Shown: positions 43,201-58,200 of the stretch, piece by piece
How the letters are laid out: each line of letters opens with the position of its first letter
How positions within the stretch are numbered: position 1 is the first letter of the stretch
NCBI GenBank assembly: GCA_002989075.1
Contig: PSQN01000006.1
Span: 1,116,001 to 1,180,000 of the forward strand
DNA length: 64,000 nt
Direction of reading: 5' to 3'
DNA from: Arthonia radiata
Taxonomy: Eukaryota; Ascomycota; Arthoniomycetes; Arthoniales; Arthoniaceae
Notes under the pieces: model-generated
Seen by the model: the letters and a program-made list of their open reading frames with translations, nothing else
Databases searched by the model: none
What the model was told of the DNA's origin: nothing
Translations under genes and position numbers: made by a program

Positions 43201-46200
43201 CTCTATTAGCTATACTGTCTAACAGCTGCATTATTTGATAGCTTTACTGTCTATTAGCTACGCTGTTTAGTAGCTACGCCCTCTATTAAATATACTGTCT
43301 ATTAGCTACGCTGCTTAGTAGCTACGCCATTTAGTAGCCACGCTATTCAGTAGCCACGCTGTATGGCAGCAGTCCACCAGCCGTGCCACCAGGTGGCCAT
43401 TAGACCACCCTCGGCTATCAAGCAGCCACCAGAATCATCCAGCTATTGCAAAGCACACCTACTCAATCTTATCCGACCGCAAAGCAAAGATAAACCACAC
43501 CTTCAAACCAGAGCCACCGTCTTCTCGAATACGTGTGTCCCAGTACCCAAATAAGAGGTGTAAAGCCTATGTTCCATGTACATTACCTCTATAGCCGCGT
43601 CACAACCCCCTTTCGCCTCACCCCGACGACGTAACCTGAAAATACAACGCCACCAACGCCAACTCCGCCGTAATCCCGCCCAGCACAAACGACATCACCG
43701 TGAACACCGTCTGCAGGTCGCCGCCTCTCGCACACCATACCGCCGATACGATGATGATCGCCCTATCAGAATACGTCAGCAGTCATCCTCCCTTATCCAC
43801 TTCATCCACCACCAAACCCCATCACACCAGGCACTCCCACCTCCAACACCCCAAAACAAGCAAAGAAAACAAACTCACGCAGTCAACACCACCCCCACCC
43901 CCACCAACTTCTCCGCCCACAACCCCTCCATAAACACCAGCCCCACCTCCCCTTCATGCTCCTCTGCGAATTCCTCAAACCACCCCACCCACGCCCTCCC
44001 CCCATTCAACCGTTCCGGATGCCGATACGCATGCATAAACGCGTGACCGAGAGCATACCGTTCCGGACTTGTCGCCGGGCGCATCGGAATCCCGTTCGCT
44101 GTATAAGTGATGGGCATGATGTACTTCACCCGCTTCAACCCGAACAGCCGCCGACCGACCCCTTGGATCTCATCCCGAAAGGTATTGCGGATGTCTGTCC
44201 AGGCTTCGATGTCCGAGGACCGTGGGGAAAGCGTTACGGGTCTGACGTGCCAGCCGGAGGAGGTGGTGTTGTATTTGCTGAGGAGGAGGGTCAACCGTCC
44301 GTTGTGTTTTTCATGCGACAAGCTATGGGGCCGCGAGCGCTGGGAGTGGCGGGGGCGGCGGTGCGGTGAGGACGGAGCGTCTGGGGAGCGGCGTCGTGGT
44401 TGGGAGATGTCCTGGGAGCGGCGGAAGTCTGAGAGGCGGCGGTTGGACGGGCGGGAGGGCGAGCGCGGGGGCGCGGGGATGTAGGGGGAGCTGGCGGTTG
44501 CGATGCTGGTGGATTGGGAGGAGGGTGAGGGGGGCCGGGAGGAGCGGCGGGGTGGGTTTGTGCGTCTGTTGGACATGTGGACGGGGGTTGTTGGCGGTGG
44601 AGGGAGGAGAGAGTAGCTGGGTCTGGTTAGAGCTGCGGAGAAATGTGGGTGTTCAGTCAGCTGTGCAGATGGTGCTATGGTGCATTAGGGTAGGGTGTGG
44701 ATGCGATCATGCGGAGGGTCAATTGCATCATGTTGTTTATAATAGCGGAGTCTCGACTGGGAGCGAAATGGACGAGGTGAATTGGGGCTGCGGCGGAGGT
44801 CCCAATGCGGCTGAACGGCGCAAGCACTGTTACCGGCGAGGATGCCATTGTCCCGCGAAGAGGCAACACACGTGTTTCAATGCACATGGTCGTTACTTGA
44901 TGAATGAACGTATCTTAAGCACGCATAGGGATGGGCGATTGGACTTTGCGTTCCGATACCAAGCTTCTGCCAAGTAACGCCTTCTTGGTGCTACCCGGCC
45001 GCAACGACGACAAGGAGATCGTGGAGACACAAAAGACGGAGCGCCTAAGAAAACAACAGTGCTGTGCAACTTGATGGAGGCTCTTTGGTCATGGCTGTTT
45101 CGTATTCGTGCAGCAATGCTCGTGCATCTGCTGGCACTGCTGTCGAGCTAGGTATATCTCCTCTCATGCTCTCGAGTATCTCGCTGCTAATCTGCATGCC
45201 ATGGTGCCGTTGCTGCTTCTAACGGACGAGTGATCTCATCATCTCATCCATCTCGTTGTCGTCCTTATGACATCTCCTATCCGTCCATGCCGCACGCCCA
45301 TCGCTCAAGAAGGCGGGCTGGTCGTCTTAGCCGTCTTCTCCTTGGCCTTGTCGTCCATCACGTGAGCGGGGTTGGAGGGAAGCGAGTCCGTCAGCTGCTT
45401 GTCGGAATCGTTCTTGGCAGCGTGTTCCGAGCCTGCTGCGCCCTGCAGACCAGGTTTGGCGACTGGATCGGTGCCCTGCTTGCCATGCTGGGTCTCGGGG
45501 TCGGGTGACTGGCGGCCCTCGGGCATGATGGCGGTGTTTGATGAGGTTTGCGAGCTGTGAGATGGCTTGTCAGTGAAAGAAGAGGTGAGGGAGGTGAAGG
45601 TGGATGGACTAGCGAGTGTGACCTTCAGCAAGCGGTGATGAGGTATGTGGGGCAGTCACTGCGACCGCTGCTCTGATGAGGTCGGAGTGTAGGTATATTG
45701 ACTTACTCGATGTGTTTGATGGCTTGTTTGAAATCGAGAGCTGTTCGTGTGAAGAGGTTGGTTGAATGATTGTAGGTGTCAAGAAGCCCAATGTCTGGAG
45801 GAAGATGTTTTCGAGCTCGAAAGCCGGCAAGGAAGGGGCCCCACTGACGTCAGTCGCAGCTGCTCTTTCACCCTTCTCTATCACATGTTCACCTCCCAAA
45901 CACTGACCTCCCACCTCGCAGATAACATAACAGCGAAGGTAAGCCGACAGTCGTGGAGAAAATGGTGCATAGATTTCCCACAAAACGTAGTTATGTCTGT
46001 ACATATGCTGCAGCTACATAGAGCTGGTTCATAAAGCGTTGCCTGCTTTTGCGTCTATCATTCATCAATAACATCGTTCGGCGGGCTTGGCGTTCCGTCT
46101 TCACAGGCGATCGCCCTGCAAGAGTCTGTCTTGCATCACCTTCATCAGTGTCGGCGGTACCACGTCACTCGTGGCGCGTATCGTGACTCGGTACATCTAA

Positions 46201-49200
46201 GACAGCGTCAGCTTACTACCCGCAGCACCCGCACTATCCGAGAACTTACCATGTTCTCTGTGTTCGGTTCACACCGCATCAAGCAGCCGTACTTGCCGCC
46301 CTCGCTGGTATGCAACACTGTCGCTCCACAGATGTTTTTCGGATTGGGATCAACGCCATCTAGGATACCCCATTTGAGTCCTTGAATGGTCCTCCGAGTA
46401 GCGCCAATGGTAAGCGTAGTGTTTGCGTTGACCTTGAATATTGACTGTGCCTCCCGTGGTGCTCCTCCGATTTGTTTCCATCGCTTGAAGAAGTCTTCGC
46501 TTGCCAGCTCTGCAGGTTCCATGTACTTATGTAGCAACACGGGCAACTTCAATGTGACGGCTTGCAGAGAGCCTGCTAAGTATGAGACACGTATCGTCGG
46601 TGGCTCGTCGAATGCATTCTTGGCCTCGAACATGATTGTTTGTTGTGACTGTGCGTTGGCTTCTAGATTAGTATCTGGAAGATTGCGCATGTCCGCTTTG
46701 AGGGTGGCTGACGAGGGGTTATCGAGTGTCGTCGTGAAGGAGCCGATTTGGTACGATGACTTGTTCTGGAAGTAGAGAATGATGCAGCCAATTTGCGTTC
46801 GGTACTCCGAGCGCAGTCCTACCTGTATCTGTGCATCCTCGTACAGAACGCCTTCCGTGCTCAAAACGAGCGGAAAGTAACCCTCTTCCCAGCCTGGACT
46901 GAGATGTGACGCACTGGCTAGATTGACTGGCTTCAAGAGCGAAGTATCTTCTGTAGTCATGTCAAGACCTGCAAGATCATGGGTGCCGTTTGCCGTTGGA
47001 ACACCATTCGTAGTCGCGGTTATATTACCGTTTGGAATGGCGCTATTCAGGTTACCCATCATCGTGGCTCTCTTGTCGCTGGGATGCTTGACTCGCACTC
47101 TGCTCAATAACGCTGATGCACGTTCCGGGAAAGGCGGCATTTCGTCGAACACGGTACGAAGGAGCTCGTCATTTGGTAGCTTCGCTAGGGCCATATATTC
47201 GCAGGCTCTTTGCTGGAGCTCCGAGTCTAGAATATCAGAGTACTGTTGGAAGACTCCCATGATCTGCGGCTTGATCTCAGGGAATAGATTGATAAACTTG
47301 ATGAAACATGATAAGATGATCGCACGCGTATCTGTGGCGCAAGCCGGCAGCTTGTTGTAGAGAGCCATGAATTGCTCAATGGGACTGCATCCGGGAGCGT
47401 CTGCTATGAGGTGTCCAAACTCTCCAAGTACGTATCCTCCGATCCGGATGAGAGATTCGTGGACTTGATCCGGCTTGGTGAAACGAAGCAGCGACCGAGC
47501 TGCGTACTCTTGAAGCCCTTCATTATTCGTGACGATTTGAATGACTCGCTGCCAGACCTCGTCGCTAACGTGGTCGCCGGCGATGGCGAGTAGTCTAAGA
47601 GAGACGTCCACATACCACTGAGCGTCTGTGGCGTAACGCTCGGCTAAGACCGCGATTTTCAGCACCATCTCTTCTCTAATGGCATAGTCCGCGGTTTGAA
47701 GGTGCTTGAGCAGCTCAGTCACGATGGACTGTTGGTTAGTCTGATCACACATGCTGTAAAGGAGATCCAAAGCTTGTCGCCGGACGGTGATGTCACGGTC
47801 TCTCAGTGAGGCAACAATGCTCTTCTGGTGCTGCTTGATGGGATCCAATGCTTCGCCACGAGAGGCTAGATGTGTCATGGCTTCGAGACCAAGGTAGCGA
47901 ACGTTCGTTTCTCGCCCCAGGATGAACTTCCCTAATCGCTTGGATATATCAATCATGAGTGCTTCTTCGGTGTCCATGTGTATGACTAGCTTGATTGCTT
48001 CAAACAGGACTGCATTCTGTGCATTGTTTTGTTGCACGTTCTTGGGCATTTCTGTGGCAGCGTCGAGTATTTGCGTTATGGATGAGCGGATCAGCTCGCG
48101 GATATAGGAGTCGTCTACAAGTGGTCAGCAAGCATTATCCCATACGACAAACGAGAAAGCCCATACCAGATGGAGGGAAGTACTGCATGAGCCGCAACAG
48201 CTTCACCTGAAGCCAAGGACAAGGCACATTATAGTATTGATAATCTGCAGGACAGTCTGTTCCCAGTACAGTCTTCTTGAGCCTGCCCGCGGCTTTGTTG
48301 TAAGCGTTTCGGTATTGATCAGGGTCGTCTTGTGCTAGAGCCATGACGAGCGACGTTACAGATAGTGCAACACCAAAGTCTGGATCGTCCATGAGTGCAA
48401 TTATACGCTCAGTCCACTCCATTTGTACGATGCTCGGGAGCTTTCGATAAAGTCGCAATAAAGTCAGCGCCGCTTTTTTCTTGACGAAAGAAGTGGATGC
48501 CCTAGTACCGTCAGTATACGAAATTGCTACAACTCAGAATCTACTCACGGGGAAATGAGAAGCTGGTGGACCTCGCTAGCCAAAGCCTCGGCCATTGCAG
48601 AGCCACCGACATTAGCAATCGCATGCAGTGCGAGGCAGTTGTATAGCTCATTGTGTAACAACAAATCCTTCCTAATGCTATTCACGACCAGATGGAGTAA
48701 CTCGTGCTCCTCGTGGAAGAACAGCGTGACGGCGAGGTAACCAATTTGCTTCTCCGAGAACGTGTTCGCGGATATGAGATTGACGGCTTCGAGGTGACCA
48801 AAGTCGACATTCCAACCTAGGATATAAATGTAGAGCAGCTGGCCGAGTCAGATATTGCGCATTTTGAGAGGCGTGAACCGCTGTCATACCTTGCACACGT
48901 ATTTCTTTCTGTCGTAGCCTTGGAGCTTTCCATCTGCACACTGTTGTCAGGGAATGCTTTCCGCGTTTGATGGATGACTTAGCGCACCTTTGAACTTTTG
49001 CCTGGGAGCAGCTGGTCAGCCATTGAACTCCTCTCGGAGACTCATATCGCGCCGGAACCTGCCTTATATTCGCCAGCTCCTTATTGATTCTTTTTTCCTC
49101 AAGCTCTCGCGCTCTCGCTTGCCGTATATCAGCTATAAAGGTGACCAGACCCTTGTACTGATTGGTGGCTGGGTTGCGATCGTCCTGCGCGCTGCCGCGC

Positions 49201-52200
49201 CATATGTTCTTGCTCAGCGAAGACATGGTTTTGGATCAAAACTTTTGCGTATCGACGTTGTTGATCTGTTCGCGTGGCGAAGAGGTTCGCTTTACCACAG
49301 GTCTTGCTCTTGGGATTCGGCAGCCATCGTCGGTCTTCGATCCTCAGGGTTCACAGGTGTACGGGAAGACCGGGCGGTCCTCAGGATGTGAGACTCGGCG
49401 CGTTTGGTTTTGGACATGAGTGAGAAGCAATACGTGACTATCTCCCTCCGACCATCTGCTGACAAACGCAAAGCAAGCTGATGTAGTACATCCTGGGTAG
49501 CTTCCATCTTTGATACTTTTGAAGATGTGCTATACTAAGGGTTAGGGTTTCCCCCAGTATTCCATCTTGATATTCGAGGCTCTCTTATCTTCGTACTGCA
49601 ACACAAAAGACAATGCTTGGATAACAGCCGTCAGATCATGAAGCGCCAATCTAATTATACATCCTATCATTGTACTATGCAAATTCAGAGATCAATCAAG
49701 AAAACTATCGGATGACCAAGCGATGGCATTTGCTTCTACAAGATATACCTAAACCCAACGGCTCGCGCTTCTGGATCGTCGGCATGCAAGTTTCGAATGA
49801 CCTTGCCCTCTTTGTCAATCTCTTCCTTGGCCGCCAGCTCTTTGTTAATACTACTGAGCCAGCTCCGCACGACCCATGTGAGTATCATGGTGAGGACTCC
49901 AACGACGGCCGTCGAAGCTCCTCCAGGTATGTATCTCGGCGAGTCTTTCTGGTTCCACATGTAGCTGCCGTAAATCGTCGCACTATTTGCAACCATGTTC
50001 GTAGCGGCGATGCAGGCAGAACGTTTGACGAGCGGACGTGGAAATGAATTCGCTACCCAAGCGACAATGATCTGGTAAGCGGCGACTGCACCCATAGGCA
50101 TAAGGAACCTGCGAGCAGCGTTAGCAGAAAGTCAAGCTCAGGGAGGGGCAGCAGCATACATGGCGAAGAACCTAGCGCCGATACTCGTCGTGCTGACGAC
50201 GATGATGTTGCCAATGATGGCAACAGCTTGCAGGCACAGAATATGGTAGCTGCGATCGCCGAATCGACCAGAAGTGTAAGTGACCACAAGGCTAATGAAG
50301 AATGTGGCAATCCAGACCGGGGCTGTGATAAGAAGTGTCTCAATACTGTCGTATCCAAGAGTCTTGACTATTGAAGGAAAGAAGTATTGAAACGTTTGTG
50401 TAAGAATACTGCAGTGCTGCAGCAGTGCAAAGACGTATATGCGGCGATCTTTCGCCGCAAGCTTGAGTCCTTCCCAAAGCCCCGATGCGGTCGTGACATC
50501 AGCCTCGCCAGTGTCTTCGAGTAGCCGCCATTCTGCATAGGTTCTCTCTTCAGGCTTCAGCCACGTCGTCGTCGAAGGGTAGTCGGGTAGAACAAAATAA
50601 GCGGTAATAGCCACAGCGCAAGTGATTGAACCTTCGATTATGAAAAGCCAGCGCCATCCAGCGATGCCTTGTTTGCCTGTTGCTTATCAGTACTGGCGGA
50701 CCCTCTCTAATGCAATAGTCAACTGACCACTAAGATTCCCAAGCACGCCAGCACCAATGAGACCTCCAAAGGCATTGGCAAGTGATGTTCCGGAGTAGAA
50801 CCACGCTATACGGTGAGCCAGCTCTTTGCGGGTATACCAACTCGACATCATCATAATAGCTCCGCAGAAGAATGGAGCTTCTACGAAGCCAAGGAAGAAC
50901 CTTGTCACTATTAAGCCGGCGTAGCTTCGGGCACCTCCTTGAGCAGCGGAAATAGCGCCCCAAAAGAACATGACTATGCCAAGATAGCGCGACGGTCTGA
51001 CTCTGGTGATGATCAGATTCGATGGCAGCTGCATCAAAATGTAGCCGACGAAAAGGATACTGGTGGTCGTGTTGAAGTCGGTCCCTGTCATGCCAAGATC
51101 CTTCTCGAGCGTGCCGAGTCTGGCTTGTGCGAGGTTGTTGCGGTCTAGAAAATTGAGCAGATACATGAGGACGAGCAGCGGAAGGAGGTGAGCATCAACC
51201 TTGCGCATTAGTCTTCGAGTCATCTTTGTGTGCCACTGGGCATCGTGGCTCACAAAGGCCAAGTGAAAGGCTCTTTGCTCTTCGTTCACTCCTCGCTCGA
51301 AGACTACGGGATCGGAGACGGATTGCTTTCCAACATGCTCGACGGCGTCGGCGCGTTGTTTGACAGCGTCCGATGCAGACGAGCGCGGCGAGCGTCGCTC
51401 GCTTGAGTCTGAGTGATTGGCATCCATGGTCACGGTCGGTGAATGTGATGAGCCCCGACCGGAGGGTTGGTTCGAAATACACACAATACTATGACAGACG
51501 CGCGCGTGGTGGAGGTCCGCAGCGACGAGGATGTGAGCTCTTGACTGGTGATTAAGAATGAGACCAAGTGCCTGGTGATGAGATAGCTGCTCCTATTCGG
51601 TTAGACCCCGCAGTCTTCCCCACGCCAAGCTCAGGTTGTGGCAGGTCGGGAGCAAGGATGAAAGACGCCGAGATTTAGCGCCACTCATTGGCCCTTACAA
51701 GTTACCGTCCTTTAACCTGAGTGAAGCCTTCTCTTTGTGCCACTCGATCATCAGACTTGAGGGACGCTATCCGCCGCCATCACCATCACCGTTTTCTTCG
51801 CCAGCTGCGTGGTCCATGCTTTCGCTTATGCGACTCAACATCTCTTCGATTCTCCCAGTAGATTCTTCGAGCTTTTTCAGTCTTGTTTTCACGTCTTCGC
51901 TGTGGTCGTTCGTCCCATTCTCGTGGAGCAAATGCGCAACATGGTCTTCTATTCCTCCAACAGACCACACCGATGCCCGTCGTCGAGGCTTGGGGCTGTT
52001 GTCTGAAGCTCGTCGCCGCGACCAGTCGCGTTCCTGCGAGCGAGGTCCCGATGGGCCGCGTGAGAGACTGAGTCTGTCGCTACTGTCGCGTCCTGGGGGT
52101 GACGGACGCATCGGATGCTCGAATTTCAAGCGTGCTGCTCGTTCTCGTGGTGGCTCTGTCTCGAAGACCTCGGTCACATCTCGATGAACACTGAATTTCG

Positions 52201-55200
52201 ACAGATAGGCGCCCCCAAGTTTGGCGCTCCTTGATTTGCGATGCTTCAAATGAGCATGCTTGGATCCCTTGGGCCACAGAGTCCGGCGTTCATAGAGACC
52301 TACAAGCAACAGCAGTGGTGCATTGAGTACTCGTGTCATTGTGATGTTGACCTTGTGGAACCATCGAGGCGATAGGAGAAACCTTAGAGGCATCAGCACG
52401 GTAAGTGCTAGTAGATTAAAGGGCGGCTGGTACGCGAACAAAGCATCGCTCTTAACGCCCTCGAATGTCAGTACTGTTCGTCTGAACTGTATTTCGGATG
52501 TAGCTGATCGGGTGATCCTTTGGAAGGTGATACTGAGTGTGGAGACCAGGATGGTCAGAAACAAGGTGTTGCCGAAGGCGGCAAACGATATCATCAGTAT
52601 CGGCCCAAGTAACCAGTGAAATTCGGGCGACCGCTGAATGCCGGTCCCATCCAGACCGAACCAAACCCAGACCATCCACTTGCCGATAGTGACCGTACGA
52701 TGTTTCCCCTCGCCTAGCCAGTACATCGCCAAGAAGAAACCCGTAAATGTCCACACAGCGAGCATGGTCAGCAGAAGAAATTTCGACACCATCTCTCTCA
52801 AAGACACGAAGGTCAGGTTTTCCGAGAAGATATTGAAGGCAAGCCTCGGAATCAGGAAAGGCGCTCCTATCGCCAAAGTGTCCAATGCAGACTGGCTAGT
52901 TTCGATAGTATCAGTGTGAACTCCGTGCATCCTGAGTATGAAGTATATGATGTAGATTGCAATGAACGTGATGTCCAGAAACGACCACAGATTCTCGCTA
53001 TACACACGCCATCCGTGCTCTAGAATAGAAGCCAGTTGATCCAGCGTCCATCCAAACGTATAGACGCAGAAGATGATCTCTTCAGTCGTGAAGCGGGTGG
53101 GGTCTCTTGTGGTCTGCACGAGGAAGAACAGGGCTAATAGAATGATGAACTGGCAAACCTCCAGAGCGTTGCGTGTGCGAGGTACGTTCAGTCGGTACTG
53201 GTTAAATAATGGAGCTTTTCGAGGATTATACAAGGCGATATCGCGCCTTTTGTATGTGTCTGGGATGATATCAATAAACGTGGTGGGTGTGTAGGTGAGC
53301 CTTCCAATGTAGATAGCGTCGACCACTTTTTGTGTCGCTGGCGAGCTGAGAAATAGCTTGCTGTCAGATATGATCGCTATCTCCAGTGCTGTCGTATGCC
53401 TTTCGAAGCCTCCTCGGTCAGCCCTGAACGGCCAACCTGCAGGCTTTCCCTGTTCTCGAGCAACGTCCGGTGGACATCCTTGAAAGGGTTCAAAACCTGC
53501 AATGAGTATGTTGGCAAGCAACAGAAGGCCCTTCTGGCCCGATGAATCTTCGTCATATTGTCGGAGTATCTTCATTGCGAGGAGTTCACAAAGCAATGCT
53601 CGAGCTGTGTTCACCGACAAGTAGTGGGCTTGATACGACTGATCGCGCAGGAATTGATACCTGTTGACGAGGAGAGCATATACGATCGATATATCGTCAA
53701 GCTCATAAAGCTGCTCCATCAACGGCCGAACGACGCTTGTGTTGAGCCGTGGGGCTCGAAGCTGTTCTAGTGTATACGGGTCGGCAATATTGCTCACTAC
53801 TTCACGTCGGATTCTCCATATATTTTGATAGACGGGCAGATCAGAGTATGGGTTCGGCGCTCGCGGTCCCTGAGTAGACTCTGCTGATAATGAAGCCTCT
53901 GCATCCTGTTGATGATCTTCATCAAGCAGAGGCTGAACCTGCTCGCGTTCAAGAATGGCTGAGTACCGGCGCCCAGGCGTGACTCGGCCAGAGGCCTGTC
54001 GAATGAGTCTTGCACTAGCCATAGTGTCCAGGCATAACTCGAGACCCTAGCTGAGACCGGGAAGGTTAAGAAGAAGTCATTATTGGATGAACAGGTGTCG
54101 CCCGGTTCGATGAAGAGAAGAGACTGACCTGCCCACAACTTAGATTTATGTTTCTGTATTATGACCCTGTTGCAGCAAACAAGTGCTACAATTTTAATAG
54201 CCGGCACCTATCAAACCCATTTCATCAACGCTGTTGACCTCGCAATTCCTTCACCTATGCACGCCATGCTATAGTCATGATTGCAGCATGTCTCGTTACA
54301 GCGCTCGTTACTCTAAAATGGTTCAACATGAGCGAAGTCGGATCACAGCCCCTTGAAAGCTTATGACACGGGTGGTAAAGGTCTCGGCATTCACAAGGTG
54401 AACGCTTGAAGCATTGTTTTTGTGATTTCCATCAATCAAGCTGCAGCATTCCAAGTGCTTCGTTTGGAGCCTACTTGCTGTCGAAAAAAGGCTAAGGCGC
54501 GGAAAATGTCGCAAAATGGTGGCCAAGATCAATCACATCTGCCGCCTAATCTTGCCAACATTCTAGCCACGCTATCATCTTTCACTGGAGCCCAAAATAA
54601 TGGTACGCAAGCGCCACAGTCGGAGAATAATAGCTGCTATCCTCCAAGCACGTCTGCGTTCGGCTTCACTGGCGTTTCTCAAGCCCATCAGCCCCCCAAT
54701 GCGTGTTCCGCCACACAATCTTATGCACCAGCTCATGGCTACGGCTACACTGGGTATGATGCTACGCAATTGCCACAGTCTCATGGGACCTTGACACAGG
54801 TCGATCGTCAGCCGACGACAATTGATCGGACATTCACGCCACCGCAAGTTCCATGGGATGCATACCCACCTCCGCCCCCTGCTCGGACTCCTCAGCAGCC
54901 GCCGCTGGAGCCAGAACGAAAAAACAAGCGGCCGCTCAACCCGTCTCGCCCAGCGTTCGTGCCTGCTCAGACGCAGACAGGTCCGGGGTTCCAGTCGACT
55001 ACCAACACGTCTGATGCTTCTACCATTATCACGTGGAGCGCTGCTGTTCGCCACGTAACTCGTCTTGCAGCGAAGCACCAGGAACTGGAAGAAAGGATTG
55101 CCAAGGTATCGCTACCAATCACATCGGCCCTTCTTTCCTGGTTACTAACATTTCCATCCAGATGATCAAGATACAGCATCAGCATGAACACCAATGGTAA

Positions 55201-58200
55201 GAAGCCTTGTCTACTTGAACATAAGCTTGTTAGATCTCACTGTGTGAACAGGTTCGAGAGTCGCGAGGCCCTTCAGAGAAAGCAGGATGATCGCGTGGAA
55301 GGGCAGCGCAAGATCGAAGAGACGCTGTACGTAGTCTTCCTTTTGAGCCTTCAACCCGAAGGCAGCAATACTTATCGATGAGGAGACTGGAGTGTAGCTG
55401 ACAGTAGATGTAGACGTGCCATCAACATGCCCACATTACAGAATCACCAAACGCCAGAGGATATTGACAGAGAAAATGCCAAAGAAATGAACATCTTCGA
55501 TCGCAAAGTGCATCGCGCAGCGGCCACCATGACAAAGGATATGAGTCGAGAGCTAGCTGCGCTGGGTATTCCCTTTTTTGACACCGATATTATTCATATC
55601 ATTGACCCTATGCGTGACAATGGTGTAGAAAGCCATGCAGAAAAGAGCCCAAATGGAAAAGCACAGTCTGATGCGCCACCTCAGTCCGCCAAGACGATTA
55701 GCCGTTCTGAGCTTGGGATTCTGCAGAAGAAGATGATACAGCATCTTGAAGATCTCTACGGAGATGATGAAGGCTGAATTTGACCTCTGTTAGTCTTCAC
55801 TACCATCAAAGTGAATACCGACCAAATCTCAACTCCCGCTGCGGTCGGACATGCGGTATGTCTAAAAGATCGCAACGGCATTTGGAGGGCTAAATTTTGC
55901 AGTCAGTTGATGCAGACGAGACGAGTCAGTCATAATATACTCCCCTAGCAACTCCATCAGGCACCTTGCAAGGCACACTGCTCATAAAGAACTCGTATCT
56001 GCCTTGTTTGGCGCACTCCGCGGAGAGTTTTTCGAGGTCAAACATCTCACCAATGGGCATACCCCAGCCCGCCAATAGGATCTCATGTAATCTGTTCTGG
56101 ACCCTTTCGCTCATGGGAGTAGGTGCTGATAGGTATCATCAGGCGCCGCTCATGAGGTGGATAGGGGCAAAAGGTGTCTGTAAGTGTTCCACTTACGAGA
56201 TGCTTCCCACGCTGGTTGGTCGCCTGCTACAGCAGAGAAATTTGACCATAGCCATTCGGCAACTCCTTCACTCTGCTCGACACCAACAAATTCGGGTGGC
56301 ATGACTGCAGTCAGCGGTCTGATTGTCTCGGCAGGAGTCTGAGCGTACGCCTTCAAATACCCTGCAAGGCATTAGTCACACGATTACGTTAGCTGCGCTT
56401 GAGACTATTCAATACTGACCTGATCGAACGAACAGAACATCGCCAAGTTTGAACTTGGTCCCTTGCACCTTGGCAACTTCCTTCAGCTGCTCGAGCGTGA
56501 TCTTCGTCTTTCCGCTAAAGGCATCAAAGACGATGTCAGGCCTATGCTTCTCGCGCCAGCTCGCCCAGTCGAGTAGCACACCTCGACCGACTATACCTTC
56601 CTCACTGAAAGCTCCAATGCCATGTGTGTGAGCATGCGAAGCGTTCTGGGATTTTGGAGCGTTCTCTGGGTCCGTCACTCCAAAATCAGCCAACGTTGCT
56701 CCATTGTAGAAGCGGCGTTCCTTCTGATAGGCAAAGTGCCGTAAGCCGTCCCACTGGCTACTGCTCTGCGTGTTGAAGGTCCACACATCATCGTTGACGC
56801 AGCGAGGCGCCTTGTTGTATAGGTGTTGATGGAACGCATGACCAAACTGTCAGCCGAAAGTTTCACGAGATACCGAGTCTACATACTTGTCGTTCAAAGA
56901 AAGGCATGTCTTTCTGCGCGTCGAGTGGCCAGTCAAGCGAGATTCTTTTTCGTTTGTCTTCAGCACGCGATCGGGAGGCAGGCTTAGAAGGTAACACGGT
57001 TATTGCCTATAAGCTGCTCACCGGATGCCAGTTTTGATCTCTTTTGCAGCCTCTGTGACAACCTCTTGAGTTAGGCGATTCAATGTGCCCAATTGATCAT
57101 GCGGCCCGTAGCTAGGCAGATATGAGCACAACCTCCCAGACTCAGTACAGGTACCAGATAGCCATACAGACCCCAAGCCGAGAGCGGCGGATCATCTGTG
57201 CCTAGAGGCAATTGCGAGTACGATGGAAGCTTAGATGCCATCGTGTTTCGCCTTCAGGTACACACTGGAGATATACTCAGGCCTTGGAAGGGAGGGCAAC
57301 TCCTCTTCTTGTTAGCATCCTCGGCATCCTTGCTCTCGCTCTCGCACTTGTTGCGGAGTCGTCATTCGGTCCATTATACAGCGAACTACCCAAAGAGGCA
57401 AGTATCTAGCCTCCTGGTATACAGCTTTTCTTCTTAGCGTGTTCGACGCGACAACAAACTCGACTGCTCGCTGCAAACATCACAAAGAGTCCACTCACCT
57501 GCACAGCTCCAATCACGTCAGATACTCTGTCACGAGCATCACAGAGTCTTCGACCATACCACCGAAAGCTCCATACGCTCTGCAAGTCAGCATTGTGCAC
57601 GCTGAGAACTACTGCACTTCACCTCACTCATTACCTTCACCTCTGAGACTCCCATCACCCCTCATACTTTCTATCCCGAACTCCTCACCCTGTTATACTA
57701 CCCTCGAGCCTCGCATCTCACTCAATTGCCAACATGCCTCCGAAGAAAGCTACCACAACTCGGCAAAGCACTGCCCCAGCAGGCGCCTCGAAAGCTGCTG
57801 CAAAAGCCAATTCCTCAAGCAAGCGCAAATCCCCCGATGGCGAGGAAGAGACATCTCCACGCCGATCCAAGCGTGCGCGAACTATGCCGGCAGCCAAGGG
57901 ACCGGCAGAAGACCCCTCAGCGAAGGATGCCGCCAAGAAAGGCGTTGCTGTGAAGAAAACTACAGTAACGAAGACGACGATCACGAAGAAAATCACGAAA
58001 CCAGGTATTCCGGACCTTTCCAAACTCTCAGTAGCTCCGTCTATCGAGGTCATAGAGACTAACACCTTCGAAACAGCTTCACAACCGGCCAAAAAGCCAG
58101 GTAGACCCGCGAAGAGAGCGACTACCACCGAAGAGACGTCTGCCTCAGAGGCTGAAGAGCCAGTAAAGAAGGCAGCAAAACCTGTAGGGAGACCAAAAAT